A stretch of 22,665 nucleotides of DNA from Desulfuromonas sp. SDB (lineage in GTDB: Bacteria; SDB-A). Position 1 is the first letter of the stretch. Every line of letters starts with the position of its first letter. The notes beneath the pieces were generated by a model. That model did not search any database. It was not told the origin of the DNA and was given only the letters and a program-made list of their open reading frames with translations. Positions 6,401 to 13,513 of this stretch are shown here, in pieces. A program made the position numbers and the translations under genes. Location: NCBI GenBank assembly GCA_001412365.1, contig LKUE01000208.1, positions 1-22,665 of the forward strand, read 5' to 3'.

Positions 6401-8599
6401 AATTTTATTGTAAGATACTGCTTCTGTTTTTGACTTGGCTTGATTAAAATGAAAGGCGATGTTTTCAATTTCCTGTCTTTCCAGAGCTTGGTAAAGCTGG
6501 TCAGTATTTTTAAAAATATGCTGATTAATATCAATTAAATTACCCTTTTGTAATTTTCTGTTTATCAGATGAAATGATTTGTACTTATTTTGAAAATAAT
6601 TTGCAATTTTAAGATGAAGCTTTGTTTTTTCCGGTTTTTCCAGCATAGATTGAAATATGTCTTTGTAACACTGATGTTTAAAAGAATAACAAGCTTCTTC
6701 CTGGTAATATTCCAATATAAATTGAGATCTTGCTGTTTCCAGATGATCAATTACTTCTCGTTCCTCCTGTCCGGAGAGATAGGCGATAATTTCAGAGGAA
6801 AAAGAAAACTTCAACAGGGATGCAATTTTCAGAAATAGTTCTACTTTGGAATCTAAATTGTTAAATCTCAACAGAAGTAGGTTCTCAATATCTCCCCCTA
6901 GATGCTCTTTTTGTAAGATTTTTTGTTTAGTGGACATCATATTCTGATTAATTTCAATCTGCCCGAAATTGTACAGATATTGGATTAATTCAATTATGAT
7001 CAGGGGAATCCCATTGCTTATTTGATAAATCTCCTCCAGAGAATCTTCATCTATATGTAAATTTTGATCAAGCATGGATAGAATTAAATTCCTGGTCTCC
7101 TGTAGATTTAAAGGCATAAGTTCAATATAGGTGATTTTTGAATCAGGAGAATATTTATTTTGTCTAAGAATTGGTAATTCCGGTTTAACTGTGCTGTTAT
7201 CGGTGGTCATAATTAATATTATTGAAGCTTGAATTCCCATAGACAAAAATGAATTAATCCATTTAAAAGTCAGATTTTCATGATAATGAACATCATCAAT
7301 GAAAATTACCAGAGGTTTTTGGCAGGATTTACTGAAATTAAAGATTAGATTGTTTATTGATTTAAAAATACGGGATTCAGATATATTTTCATCTAAATAA
7401 GGAATTTTATTGATTTTCTGCATAAAATCCTTTTTACCCAGATATGGTTCAATAATGGTTAAATCCCAAGCATAGGTTCCGAATATTTCAATTTTTTCAG
7501 AATCTGAATAGTTTTCTACTGCTGTTAAAATTTGATTGATCAGAATTTTGAAAAATTTATATGAAGAGCTTTTAGGGGTAGATTTATATTCAACCAGGGG
7601 ATGTTGAAGTATTCTAAATCCAATACCCATCTCTTCCCAAAGTTTGGTTTTACCAATTCCAATGGAACCCTGAACAATTACTGCTTGGTTACCTCCTTCA
7701 ACCTTACTGGTAATTAAGCCGTTTATTTTTTTTATCACCTGTTCTCTTCCAATAAAACCGGGTGGAGATAATAGGATTTGATTGAATTTAGTAATTCCAG
7801 CTATATTAACTGTTGATTTTAAAATTGAAATTACTGAATTAACAGCGGGATATCTATGTCTTGGATCTTTGGATAATAGTTTGTTGACCATTTTGTTGAA
7901 ATTTTCGGGTATGTTGGGCACCAGCTTGTTTAAAGAGGGTGGATTATTGTAAAGATGTTTATAGGCAATTTCAGTAAAGGTCTGCCCTTGAAAAGGTTCT
8001 TCCTCCGACAACAGCATGAAAAATAATATCCCCAGGGAATAAAGATCGCTTCTGAAGTCAACTTTTTTTGCATTTACACATTGTTCAGGAGAAGAATATT
8101 TAACTGAACCCAGAAACTGATAGTCAATAGTCTGGGAGAAATCCTGAATTTTAACAAAGTCAAAATCAGTTATCTTAACTGTTTTATTGTTATTGACTAA
8201 AATATTCGAAGGTTTTAAATCGCGATGAACCATATTGTGATGATGAATAGTTTTCAAACCTTCACAAATTTGCAAACCAACATCAACAAATAAGTTGAAA
8301 TTTAAATTGCCTTGTTCATCTCGGATATGTTGAGGGGAGATTGCCTTTCCCTCAATGTATTCCATAATAATTCCAAACTGGTTATCCTGTTCAAACCAAT
8401 CCAAGATTTTCACACAGTGGGGATGATTAATTTTTTTTGCTGAAGAAAAACTTAAATAAAGCCGCTTAATTATTTGTTCATCTGAAATTGGATACTTAAA
8501 CTGCTTAAATGCAAGTGTCCCTGGTATATCCGGAGATATTATCTTGTAAATATCACAGGTTGGAGTGGATGAAATTTTATCAATAATTTCGAAATTCAT
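3446..8599 (-). CDS. Sigma-54-dependent enhancer-binding regulator with kinase-like, AAA ATPase, TPR and GAF sensory modules
   Basis: This 1717-aa regulator has six modules. Residues 1-~265 are a Ser/Thr kinase-like domain (HRDLKPSN at 125-132, SPE at 170-172, but no Gly-rich loop and DFD instead of DFG). From ~281 there is an AAA/STAND-like ATPase (FIGRE; Walker A GSIGIGKT at 311-318; Walker B VIFIDD near 430). Residues ~725-1110 are TPR repeats and ~1230-1385 a GAF domain. Residues ~1400-1635 are the sigma-54 AAA+ domain (Walker A GETGSGKE, loop GSFSGA in place of GAFTGA, FLDEIGDLP, REDLYHRL, WPGNVRELE). The C-terminus is a Fis-type HTH (HITKASQHLKISRVQLYRL). The kinase-ATPase-TPR front resembles signalling cores seen in bacterial Ser/Thr kinase fusions. 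It lies directly upstream of, and in the same direction as, a sigma-54-driven surface operon, its likely target. No clear Shine-Dalgarno precedes the ATG. Confidence 0.93.
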   Translation of the reverse strand: MNFEIIDKISSTPTCDIYKIISPDIPGTLAFKQFKYPISDEQIIKRLYLSFSSAKKINHPHCVKILDWFEQDNQFGIIMEYIEGKAISPQHIRDEQGNLNFNLFVDVGLQICEGLKTIHHHNMVHRDLKPSNILVNNNKTVKITDFDFVKIQDFSQTIDYQFLGSVKYSSPEQCVNAKKVDFRSDLYSLGILFFMLLSEEEPFQGQTFTEIAYKHLYNNPPSLNKLVPNIPENFNKMVNKLLSKDPRHRYPAVNSVISILKSTVNIAGITKFNQILLSPPGFIGREQVIKKINGLITSKVEGGNQAVIVQGSIGIGKTKLWEEMGIGFRILQHPLVEYKSTPKSSSYKFFKILINQILTAVENYSDSEKIEIFGTYAWDLTIIEPYLGKKDFMQKINKIPYLDENISESRIFKSINNLIFNFSKSCQKPLVIFIDDVHYHENLTFKWINSFLSMGIQASIILIMTTDNSTVKPELPILRQNKYSPDSKITYIELMPLNLQETRNLILSMLDQNLHIDEDSLEEIYQISNGIPLIIIELIQYLYNFGQIEINQNMMSTKQKILQKEHLGGDIENLLLLRFNNLDSKVELFLKIASLLKFSFSSEIIAYLSGQEEREVIDHLETARSQFILEYYQEEACYSFKHQCYKDIFQSMLEKPEKTKLHLKIANYFQNKYKSFHLINRKLQKGNLIDINQHIFKNTDQLYQALERQEIENIAFHFNQAKSKTEAVSYNKIAAEQARNQIMYEQALNYYSICLEYLDPQKDTREVTEIYIAQGELYEFGGDWDKAEQKFSNAQNLSQNTADKKLQADSNFYLAHILRRKGNYSDSLGYYQKVVELCEKTSYVEGLSKALGEMGTIYLNQGNFKKCEQLYQKQLMLAEQTKNNAVLAKALLYNGNLNFYLNKNPEALDYYLKSAEISKEFSSQKIYSLALLNIGNIYAKNSEFDQALKYYDQYFQINKTINNQPGILLYLLNTTNILMVQKNLDQALKNCFKCIKLSQNIGEKEYLVGSLEKAGIIYMLKKEYKQAGNYLNQAYQNVLELGNYVRILKVEQSLNYFYLLTGNYVKALDLLDKGIHQANQQNNYSLLFNLYIEKAELHFDQGDIKKSQENLELSSNFLDKLPPHQTDTTLQLFRHRLEFLNKPSSSSIEHFSRLADNTDNISEKIEIYYNLIKSIAKPLPEIQPYIQKILHLYNQLFRQRMLNLKDLHRQQEIAKMINDHKSSDQARSYDRNLLNILVKFLNPQTAFQEFLEFLIKDINADTAQIILINDDKSGDSSKHYIRYLSKQISSDEVDFSTGIMEQVFQIQKTQIIPNALEKEALKSNPSIIGKTFLSILATPLKTKDHQILGVLYVDRRDISKGEFMEIDREEVETIAELLGPLLIEQNNNQKLKTQSEIRNLGLFIGNSDSMKNLYEKIKQISDSDLTVYITGETGSGKELVAKALHQLSSRSNQPFIPVNCSAIPGGLAESEFFGYQQGSFSGAKQDQKGKFELANQGTIFLDEIGDLPIDLQAKLLRVIQDQQIWRIGASKPIQIDTRIIVATHKDLEKEVSTGRFREDLYHRLNVLRIDVPSLRDRVEDIPLLAYFFLEKHCKLANRNIPGFTPSALERLNNYHWPGNVRELENVIAKSVVKHKGNNPIDSLELQSKDNYLKKISASKNGIVIKSSLRDTLDNIEKQLVNNALEKNDWHITKASQHLKISRVQLYRLIKKYKLVKK

Positions 8600-8718
8600 A
8601 TTAAAATAATGTTTAACTATTAAATCATGTATATAATATAAATAAAAAAAAGTAAATCTGTAACCGCTGTACCGTAAATCTCTTGGAAATTTTTGTAAAT
8701 ATTTTTGTAGATATCTTC

Positions 8719-8775
8719 TATAATTAACATTAAAATTTTTTCACTATGAAATTATTTTTTATTGTTGAATATAAT
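8719..8775 (+). promoter_or_regulatory. Candidate sigma-70-type -10 elements upstream of the RRM gene
   Basis: Two exact TATAAT hexamers occur, at 8719-8724 and 8770-8775, in the AT-rich divergent region. Neither has a good -35 at standard spacing. The upstream one would give a leader long enough to include the short ORF and hairpin at 8793-8837. The downstream one would start transcription almost at the AGAGGT motif (8781-8786). The choice between them is open. Confidence 0.35.
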
Positions 8776-8792
8776 TTCATAGAGGTTGTTTT

Positions 8793-8837
8793 ATGTTTTT
8801 GATCTCCATGGGAGATCGCAAGGTTTTTTACAAGTGA
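8793..8837 (+). CDS. Possible 14-codon leader peptide ahead of the RRM gene
   Basis: An ATG at 8793 preceded by AGAGGT (8781-8786, six bases away) opens a short frame, MFLISMGDRKVFYK, ending in TGA at 8835-8837, seven bases before the RRM start codon. The ribosome-binding site is better than average for this window, and the RRM gene's own site (GTGAGGG) overlaps the short frame's stop. The hairpin at 8801-8817 lies inside it. This would suit a translational switch on RRM expression but could be chance in a leader of this size. Confidence 0.3.
   Translation: MFLISMGDRKVFYK
8801..8817 (+). promoter_or_regulatory. Hairpin in the RRM gene leader
   Basis: GATCTCC and GGAGATC form a perfect 7-bp stem around ATG (8808-8810). 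A T6 run follows eight bases downstream, too far for a classic terminator. The right arm contains GGAG and an ATG sits in the loop. The structure could modulate translation of the leader ORF or of the RRM gene. Bacterial RRM genes are often cold-inducible and controlled through their leaders, which makes this plausible but unproven. Confidence 0.4.
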
Positions 8838-8844
8838 GGGTCTG

Positions 8845-9102
8845 ATGAACATCTATGTAGGTAATTTACCCTACAGTGTGACTGATGAAGAATTGAAGAA
8901 TCTTTTCCAGGAGTATGGAGAGGTTACTTCAGCAAAGATCATTATCAACAGAAAGATGAATCGCTCCAAGGGATTTGGTTTTGTTGATATGCCCAGTGAT
9001 GAGGAAGCAATGAAAGCAATTGATCAGCTTCACGGGCAGGATTATCAAGGAAGAAAAATTGTTGTAAACAAAGCAAGACCTAGAAAAGATCAAACTATTT
9101 AG
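8845..9102 (+). CDS. Small RRM-domain RNA-binding protein
   Basis: The 85-aa protein is a single RNA recognition motif. RNP-2 is IYVGNL (residues 3-8) and RNP-1 is KGFGFVDM (42-49), with the aromatic residues that stack on RNA bases present in both. A short basic tail follows (KARPRKDQ). Length and layout match the glycine-tail-less bacterial RRM proteins found in cyanobacteria, Bacteroidota and related groups. Those are thought to bind mRNA and are often cold-induced. GTGAGGG precedes the ATG. The gene appears monocistronic: it has its own leader and a strong hairpin just after the stop. Confidence 0.93.
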   Translation: MNIYVGNLPYSVTDEELKNLFQEYGEVTSAKIIINRKMNRSKGFGFVDMPSDEEAMKAIDQLHGQDYQGRKIVVNKARPRKDQTI

Positions 9103-9112
9103 AAAATAATCA

Positions 9113-9137
9113 TTCCCTGGGCTGTTAGCCCAGGGAA
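9113..9137 (+). terminator. Hairpin downstream of the RRM gene
   Basis: TTCCCTGGGC and GCCCAGGGAA form a perfect 10-bp GC-rich stem with a 5-nt loop (TGTTA), 11 bases after the RRM stop codon. No uniform T run follows (AATTAACACTTTAT), so it may terminate inefficiently or protect the 3' end. Its stem core is the same as that of the hairpin at 11123-11146. Confidence 0.7.
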
Positions 9138-9279
9138 ATTAACACTTTATTTATCCTCACTGAAGTAAAAGGGATTTTTTTAATTTAATTCCCTGATAAA
9201 CTACTTAAATTTCATAAATTAAAATTTAATCAGCAATCAAATTATGATATATGATATTAGTGGTTAAACAGGAGTAATT

Positions 9280-10119
9280 ATGATAACCAACTTCGATGAT
9301 TTAAAAGAAGATTTAAGGCAAATGATAGCTTGTCCGGTCTGCAAGCAGGAATTAAATGATAATCTAAGCTGTACTAAGTGCAGCCGGCATTATAAATTTG
9401 AACGGGATATTTACCTGTTAAAAACAAAATTATCCGATCAGGAATTCCAGTGGAATGACATCTATCTGGATCCGGCTAAATCTAATCAACGAAGACAGCA
9501 GTATTCCAGTTTTATAAATGATGAAACTAAAACTGTCCAAAAAAAATGGTTTCAGCAGATTGTGCAGGAAATTGAAAAATGTGATGGAATAATTGGAGAT
9601 ATTGCCACCGGCTACGGGGATTTCTATAAAAAGTTTATTGAATCGGAGAAGATCTTCAAAATAATAGCTACCGATGTTGATCCCAATGTACTGTCATTTA
9701 CCAAAAGCAGATTTAACGAAAAATTCAACCTGGATATCCCCGCAGTAGCCACTGATGGAAAATTTCTGGGATTTCTGGATAAATCTTTTGACTGGCTGGT
9801 CTCCTTTGCCGGATTTTCCAATATTCCTGAAGCAGAACTTGCCTGCGGGGAAACATACCGTACTTTAAAAAAATCAGGCAAGCTGTTGATTATGCATTCT
9901 TTTGTAGGTGAGAATTCAAAATCAGCTGAACTGGCGGCTAGATATAATTTAGGGGACAGCTTTACTGAATCTAGATTTAAAAGAATATTAAGAAAATCAG
10001 GATTTATGAATATTTCAATTAATTCAGTAGGATCTGCCCTTTGGTCAAAAAATCCCATGGATTTGCTTCCGGTGGAAGGGGATGAAGTGGAATACGTCAT
10101 TATCCAGGCAGAAAAATGA
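9280..10119 (+). CDS. SAM-dependent methyltransferase with N-terminal zinc ribbon
   Basis: Residues 16-38 form a four-Cys zinc ribbon (CPVC at 18-21, CTKC at 31-34) like the Trm112/RlmA-type N-terminal module. The class I methyltransferase core follows: motif I GDIATGYGDF (106-115), the acidic SAM-ribose residue in ATDVDP (130-135), then SFDWLVSFAGFSNIPE and LKKSGKLLIMHSFVG. Many proteins of this shape methylate small molecules or rRNA; nothing here fixes the substrate. The start is supported by an AGGAG site. Its last four bases overlap the start of the next gene (ATGA), so the two proteins are probably made together. The ribbon suggests RNA or a protein partner, but that is inference. Confidence 0.85.
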   Translation: MITNFDDLKEDLRQMIACPVCKQELNDNLSCTKCSRHYKFERDIYLLKTKLSDQEFQWNDIYLDPAKSNQRRQQYSSFINDETKTVQKKWFQQIVQEIEKCDGIIGDIATGYGDFYKKFIESEKIFKIIATDVDPNVLSFTKSRFNEKFNLDIPAVATDGKFLGFLDKSFDWLVSFAGFSNIPEAELACGETYRTLKKSGKLLIMHSFVGENSKSAELAARYNLGDSFTESRFKRILRKSGFMNISINSVGSALWSKNPMDLLPVEGDEVEYVIIQAEK

Positions 10120-10844
10120 ACGATTATGGTGATTTAAAATTAATTAAATCTCCTAAAATTGGATTATTAAACGAAAAATCACTACACGCTGAGTTGAAAA
10201 ATTGGATTGCTGAACAGGATGATCTTCAGGAAGTAAAAATTGACGGATATGTAGTTGACCTGGTCAGAGATCAGAAAATGATTGAAATTCAAACCTCGAA
10301 TTTTTCATCTTTTAAGAAAAAAATTAAAAAGCTGGCTGAAAAATATGAGATCGAGATTGTCTATCCCATTCCTAAGATTAAGTGGATTGTGAAGCTATCT
10401 TCTGACCTAACTACAAAAATAAACCGGAGAAAGTCCCCTAAAAGAGGCGATATCTACAATTTATTCGATGTCTTGGTAAATTTTCCCAGGATGCTGAATA
10501 AGGAAAATGTTAAATTGAGAGTACTGCTGGTCAGGGAAGAGGAATTGAGGTGTTATGATCCCCAAAAGGCTTGGAGAAAAAGGCACTGGGTAACCGTGGA
10601 GAGAAAGCTATTGCAAGTGGATGAACAGTATTTTTTCAATAAACCGGAAGAGCTTTACCGGCTTATTCCGGATAATCTCCCCGGGAATTTTACCACCACT
10701 GATCTTTCTTCCTGCTTAAACCGTTCAATGAGGCTAAGTCAGAAAATTGCCTACTGTTTTAAGAAGATGGATTTGATCCAAGTAGTGGGCAAGCAGGGGA
10801 ATTCCCTGGTTTACTGCAGGAACCACCCCACCCCAGGATATTAA
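10116..10844 (+). CDS. Conserved hypothetical protein, PD-(D/E)XK-like N-terminus with winged-helix C-terminus
   Basis: The N-terminal ~95 residues fit a PD-(D/E)XK-like fold: a helix with E26 (LHAELKNWI), a strand with D48 (GYVVDLV), then IEIQT (E57, Q59), NFSSFKKKIKKL and the strand IVYPIPKIKWIVKL. Gln replaces the usual Lys of the ExK motif, so catalysis is uncertain. A conserved-looking SPKRGDIYNLFDVLVNFP segment follows. The C-terminus (TTTDLSSCLNRSMRLSQKIAYCFKKMDLIQVVG) looks like a winged helix. From memory, proteins with this layout recur in environmental bacteria as uncharacterised families. It overlaps the upstream methyltransferase gene by four bases. A methyltransferase-nuclease pair is suggestive, but the role is unknown. 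Confidence 0.8.
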   Translation: MNDYGDLKLIKSPKIGLLNEKSLHAELKNWIAEQDDLQEVKIDGYVVDLVRDQKMIEIQTSNFSSFKKKIKKLAEKYEIEIVYPIPKIKWIVKLSSDLTTKINRRKSPKRGDIYNLFDVLVNFPRMLNKENVKLRVLLVREEELRCYDPQKAWRKRHWVTVERKLLQVDEQYFFNKPEELYRLIPDNLPGNFTTTDLSSCLNRSMRLSQKIAYCFKKMDLIQVVGKQGNSLVYCRNHPTPGY

Positions 10845-11122
10845 CCACAGAAAAACACAGAGCCCCGCTCAGCCCATCCTCTCCCCACACAGGGCACACC
10901 ACCCATCTCCGAATAATTGACAGGATTTACAAAATGCCGCTCCCCCCCCACCATAATAAAACACAAATGAACACGGAGCTCTTGGTCAATGAACAATTAA
11001 ACAATGACCAATTATCAATACCACCTCCATCCGGGGGGAATGGAACACTGATTCACCTGCCACTTGGCAGGTAAATACAAATAACAGAAAATCTTAGTCT
11101 TTTTTATTGAAAAATAAAAGAA
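10845..11122. repeat. Non-coding region with degenerate short-repeat remnants
   Basis: About 280 bp without a credible gene. It holds a mosaic of motifs recalling the short interspersed repeats common between bacterial genes: CCACAGAAAAACACAGAG at 10845-10862, AATTGACAGGATTTAC near 10915-10930, ACACAAATGAACACGGAG at 10961-10978, and a TTGGTCA/TGACCAA inverted repeat at 10982-11011. Positions ~10862-10912 are strongly C-rich on the plus strand, unlike the rest of the window. A perfect ACCTGCCA/TGGCAGGT palindrome lies at 11055-11072. No open frame or RNA gene is evident. Confidence 0.5.
11055..11072. repeat. Short perfect hairpin in the repeat-rich spacer
   Basis: ACCTGCCA and TGGCAGGT form an 8-bp perfect inverted repeat separated by CT. 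It sits between the repeat remnants and the terminator of the carboxypeptidase gene. No T run follows on either strand, so it resembles a REP-like element more than a terminator. Confidence 0.45.
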
Positions 11123-11146
11123 TGCCTGGGCGGTAATGCCCAGGCA
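11123..11146 (-). terminator. Rho-independent-type terminator of the M14 carboxypeptidase gene
   Basis: TGCCTGGGC and GCCCAGGCA form a perfect 9-bp stem with a 6-nt loop, nine bases beyond the carboxypeptidase stop codon. On the minus strand it is followed by the T-rich stretch TTCTTTTATTTTTC. Stem, loop and T tract together fit intrinsic termination. Confidence 0.8.
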
Positions 11147-11154
11147 AATAAAAT

Positions 11155-13344
11155 TTACTGAACAGTCATTAATTTTTCAGTTTGAGAATAGTGCTTAGAT
11201 GAAAAACGGACAAACCAGATTCCGCTGCGTCCTACCGGTATGGTCAGATTATGATTTCCCACCTGATTTTCAAAGCTGTACTGCTGTACCATTCTACCGG
11301 ACAGATCGAATAGCTGAATGGAAACATTATCATTCTGGGGCAACTGATAATTGACCGTAATATTGTTTTCTCTGGCTATAGCGGAGAAGGTAAATGGCTC
11401 CGATATCACTGGCTGCTCGTGTACATTACCTGCACTGCAGATCACAGTTTTTTCAGTGTTGGAGTAATTGCCCCACCCCCTGCTGTTATGTCCTCTAACT
11501 CTGAAATAATGATCTCCCACTGGCAGTGAAGTCAGATTATAGGTGGTATCGGTGATGTTGGAATCAACCACGGTGATAGAACTAAATTCCGGTACCGGAT
11601 AGATGTCGTCCACATAGAATCCTTCATCTAAAGTGTTGTCGTCAGTCATTGACCTGAACCGGAAGTAAACTGCCTGCCCTTGGTAATCCTCCAGGCTGTA
11701 TTTTTTCTGAATCCATCCGCCTGAATTATTAGTGTAACGGACATCGAATTGAATCCATTCCATCTGATCCACCGAAATCTCCACGGTAGCTACATCGTAA
11801 TTATTTTCCAGATCATACCAGCACCAAAAGATTAAACTGTCTCCAGGTTGAACCAAGTAAGGATATTTGGTTTGAGCGACATTGGAGATGTTGTCAGCTG
11901 AACCGGAGAACAAACTGTAAGATCCGCTATGTTCCCTAACTGTACTCTGGGTAAATCCGTTTAATATCCAGTTGGAGGTCCCTGATTCGATATCGTCAGT
12001 GGTATAACTGTATCCCTGCAGATGATCTAACTGCCACTTGTCTGGACTGTTCCAAGCCGAATTAACCGGGATCCAGCTGATCGGGCAGCTGGCGGTAGTT
12101 GCGCTGTCGGGAATGTCCACCTGGGGTGAGGGAACTCGGGCTAACAAGTTGTCCCTGATGCTATCCGCCATTTGAGCCAGGTACATTGCTCCGTCCCAGT
12201 TTTCTCTGACGATATCATCCAGATCACCGGTGGGCTGATAAAATGAAGTTCCTACTTCAATAGTATAAGCCAGGCAGGAAGTGCCGCAGATGAAGTGGTG
12301 ATATCCGTAAACCCAGGTACGGGTGGTTCCGGTATTAGGATAAAGACTTCCTGAAGCCACATAATTTCCGCCGTTCAATCTCTGTATCCGGCTGGACAGC
12401 TGGTTGGCAATAAACTCATAAGCAGTACTGTCCGGGGTCTTTATAGATGTGTTATAAGCCCAGGGCCAGATGATCTCTTCGGCATAACTGTGATAGGTAA
12501 TATTAGCATTAATATCATGGTTGCGGTAAAATTCCATCATCCAGTAAACCGCATCTCCCCATCCGGCATAAGCTCCGCAGAAAGTTGTACTGGATGGATT
12601 ATTGGACATGGAAGCATTGGGAGGGACCACTCCCCAGTCTCCGTCAGGATCGCCGTTTAATGCTCCGTTGTAGTTTCGGTTTAAATCAGTGCCGGTAGAT
12701 CCGCCAAAAGGTTTGCGGTTTTTACGCCACATGTTCTGTCCGGGATAATCGTATTCATATCCATCCGGATTCATAATGGGAATAAGCCAAATTTCATTGT
12801 TGTTCACTAAGTTGGTTATATCCGGATCACTTCCGTATCCGGTCAACAAGGTGTCTGCATAAAATAAAATCACTTCAATAGTAGCCCATTCCCGGGAATG
12901 ATGCAGACCGTCAAAAAGAACTCCCGGTTCGCTGGGATCTTCATATCCGGGATTGTCGGATATTTTTAAACAGTAAATCCAACGCCCTTGATAACTCTGT
13001 CCTATGGAATCCAGAACACAGATATTGGAGTAAGTAGTAGCATAATTCCGGAGTATATTATTGGTTTCAGTGTAGCTGTGATAGGATCCCCTGAACTGCT
13101 CCTGATAGGCGGTTAGGTTGTCGGTGATCACTTCATAATCCAAACCGGAAGAGATGATATTGGAAAATTGATCGGGAGTTATTACCAAATCAAAGTACTG
13201 CTGATATTCTCTTCCCGCAATGTCCAGAGATTTAAGCTGAATTTGGTTTAACTGCTGGTAATCTGAGGCGTAAACTCTAACCAGCATTTCATTTTCAGCA
13301 GGATAGCTGAAAAGCATAATTAACAATAAAAAAATATTAGACAT
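11155..13344 (-). CDS. Secreted M14 zinc carboxypeptidase with T9SS type A sorting domain
   Basis: The 729-aa protein begins with a short signal peptide. The M14 catalytic domain spans ~85-395. Zinc ligands are H149 and E152 (HHSREW) and H285 (TYHSYAEE); substrate-binding residues lie in NPDGYEYD, MWRKNRKP and DLNRNY; the catalytic Glu is E363 (TIEVG). All key residues are present, so it should be an active extracellular metallocarboxypeptidase that trims C-terminal residues. Residues ~440-590 form a jelly-roll or MAM-like beta domain (WILNGFTQS, YFRFRS, FYVDDIYP), and a fibronectin-like segment follows. The last ~70 residues are a T9SS sorting domain (VSIQLFDLSGRMVQQYSF, GIWFVRFSS). AGGAGGGG precedes the ATG. 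It probably supports growth on peptides, and it is transcribed alone. Confidence 0.93.
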   Translation of the reverse strand: MSNIFLLLIMLFSYPAENEMLVRVYASDYQQLNQIQLKSLDIAGREYQQYFDLVITPDQFSNIISSGLDYEVITDNLTAYQEQFRGSYHSYTETNNILRNYATTYSNICVLDSIGQSYQGRWIYCLKISDNPGYEDPSEPGVLFDGLHHSREWATIEVILFYADTLLTGYGSDPDITNLVNNNEIWLIPIMNPDGYEYDYPGQNMWRKNRKPFGGSTGTDLNRNYNGALNGDPDGDWGVVPPNASMSNNPSSTTFCGAYAGWGDAVYWMMEFYRNHDINANITYHSYAEEIIWPWAYNTSIKTPDSTAYEFIANQLSSRIQRLNGGNYVASGSLYPNTGTTRTWVYGYHHFICGTSCLAYTIEVGTSFYQPTGDLDDIVRENWDGAMYLAQMADSIRDNLLARVPSPQVDIPDSATTASCPISWIPVNSAWNSPDKWQLDHLQGYSYTTDDIESGTSNWILNGFTQSTVREHSGSYSLFSGSADNISNVAQTKYPYLVQPGDSLIFWCWYDLENNYDVATVEISVDQMEWIQFDVRYTNNSGGWIQKKYSLEDYQGQAVYFRFRSMTDDNTLDEGFYVDDIYPVPEFSSITVVDSNITDTTYNLTSLPVGDHYFRVRGHNSRGWGNYSNTEKTVICSAGNVHEQPVISEPFTFSAIARENNITVNYQLPQNDNVSIQLFDLSGRMVQQYSFENQVGNHNLTIPVGRSGIWFVRFSSKHYSQTEKLMTVQ

Positions 13345-13513
13345 TACCCCTCCTATGGGTATTAATTAAAAAATAACAGTATAATCTCCTGCAATTAAAA
13401 TTTCCATAAAAATTACAAATTATTTAAATTGCCTTTAATTTATGTTAATTAATCATAAGAAAACAAACCGGTAATAAGTTTCATAAAATCACAAACTGGG
13501 ATACAATATTGGT

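Noticed and set aside
6076-6447. 123-codon plus-strand open frame inside the regulator gene
   Set aside because: It is antisense to the TPR region of the regulator, whose repeats are clear; the frame has no start signal or recognisable motif.
9624-10100. Long minus-strand open frame opposite the methyltransferase gene
   Set aside because: It lies wholly inside a well-supported gene on the other strand, has no ribosome-binding site, and its translation shows no recognisable domain.
13390-13406. Sigma-54-like element upstream of the carboxypeptidase gene (minus strand TGGAAA...TTGCA)
   Set aside because: The GG-to-GC spacing is one base too long and the CAC of the -24 block is missing, so it does not meet the sigma-54 consensus.
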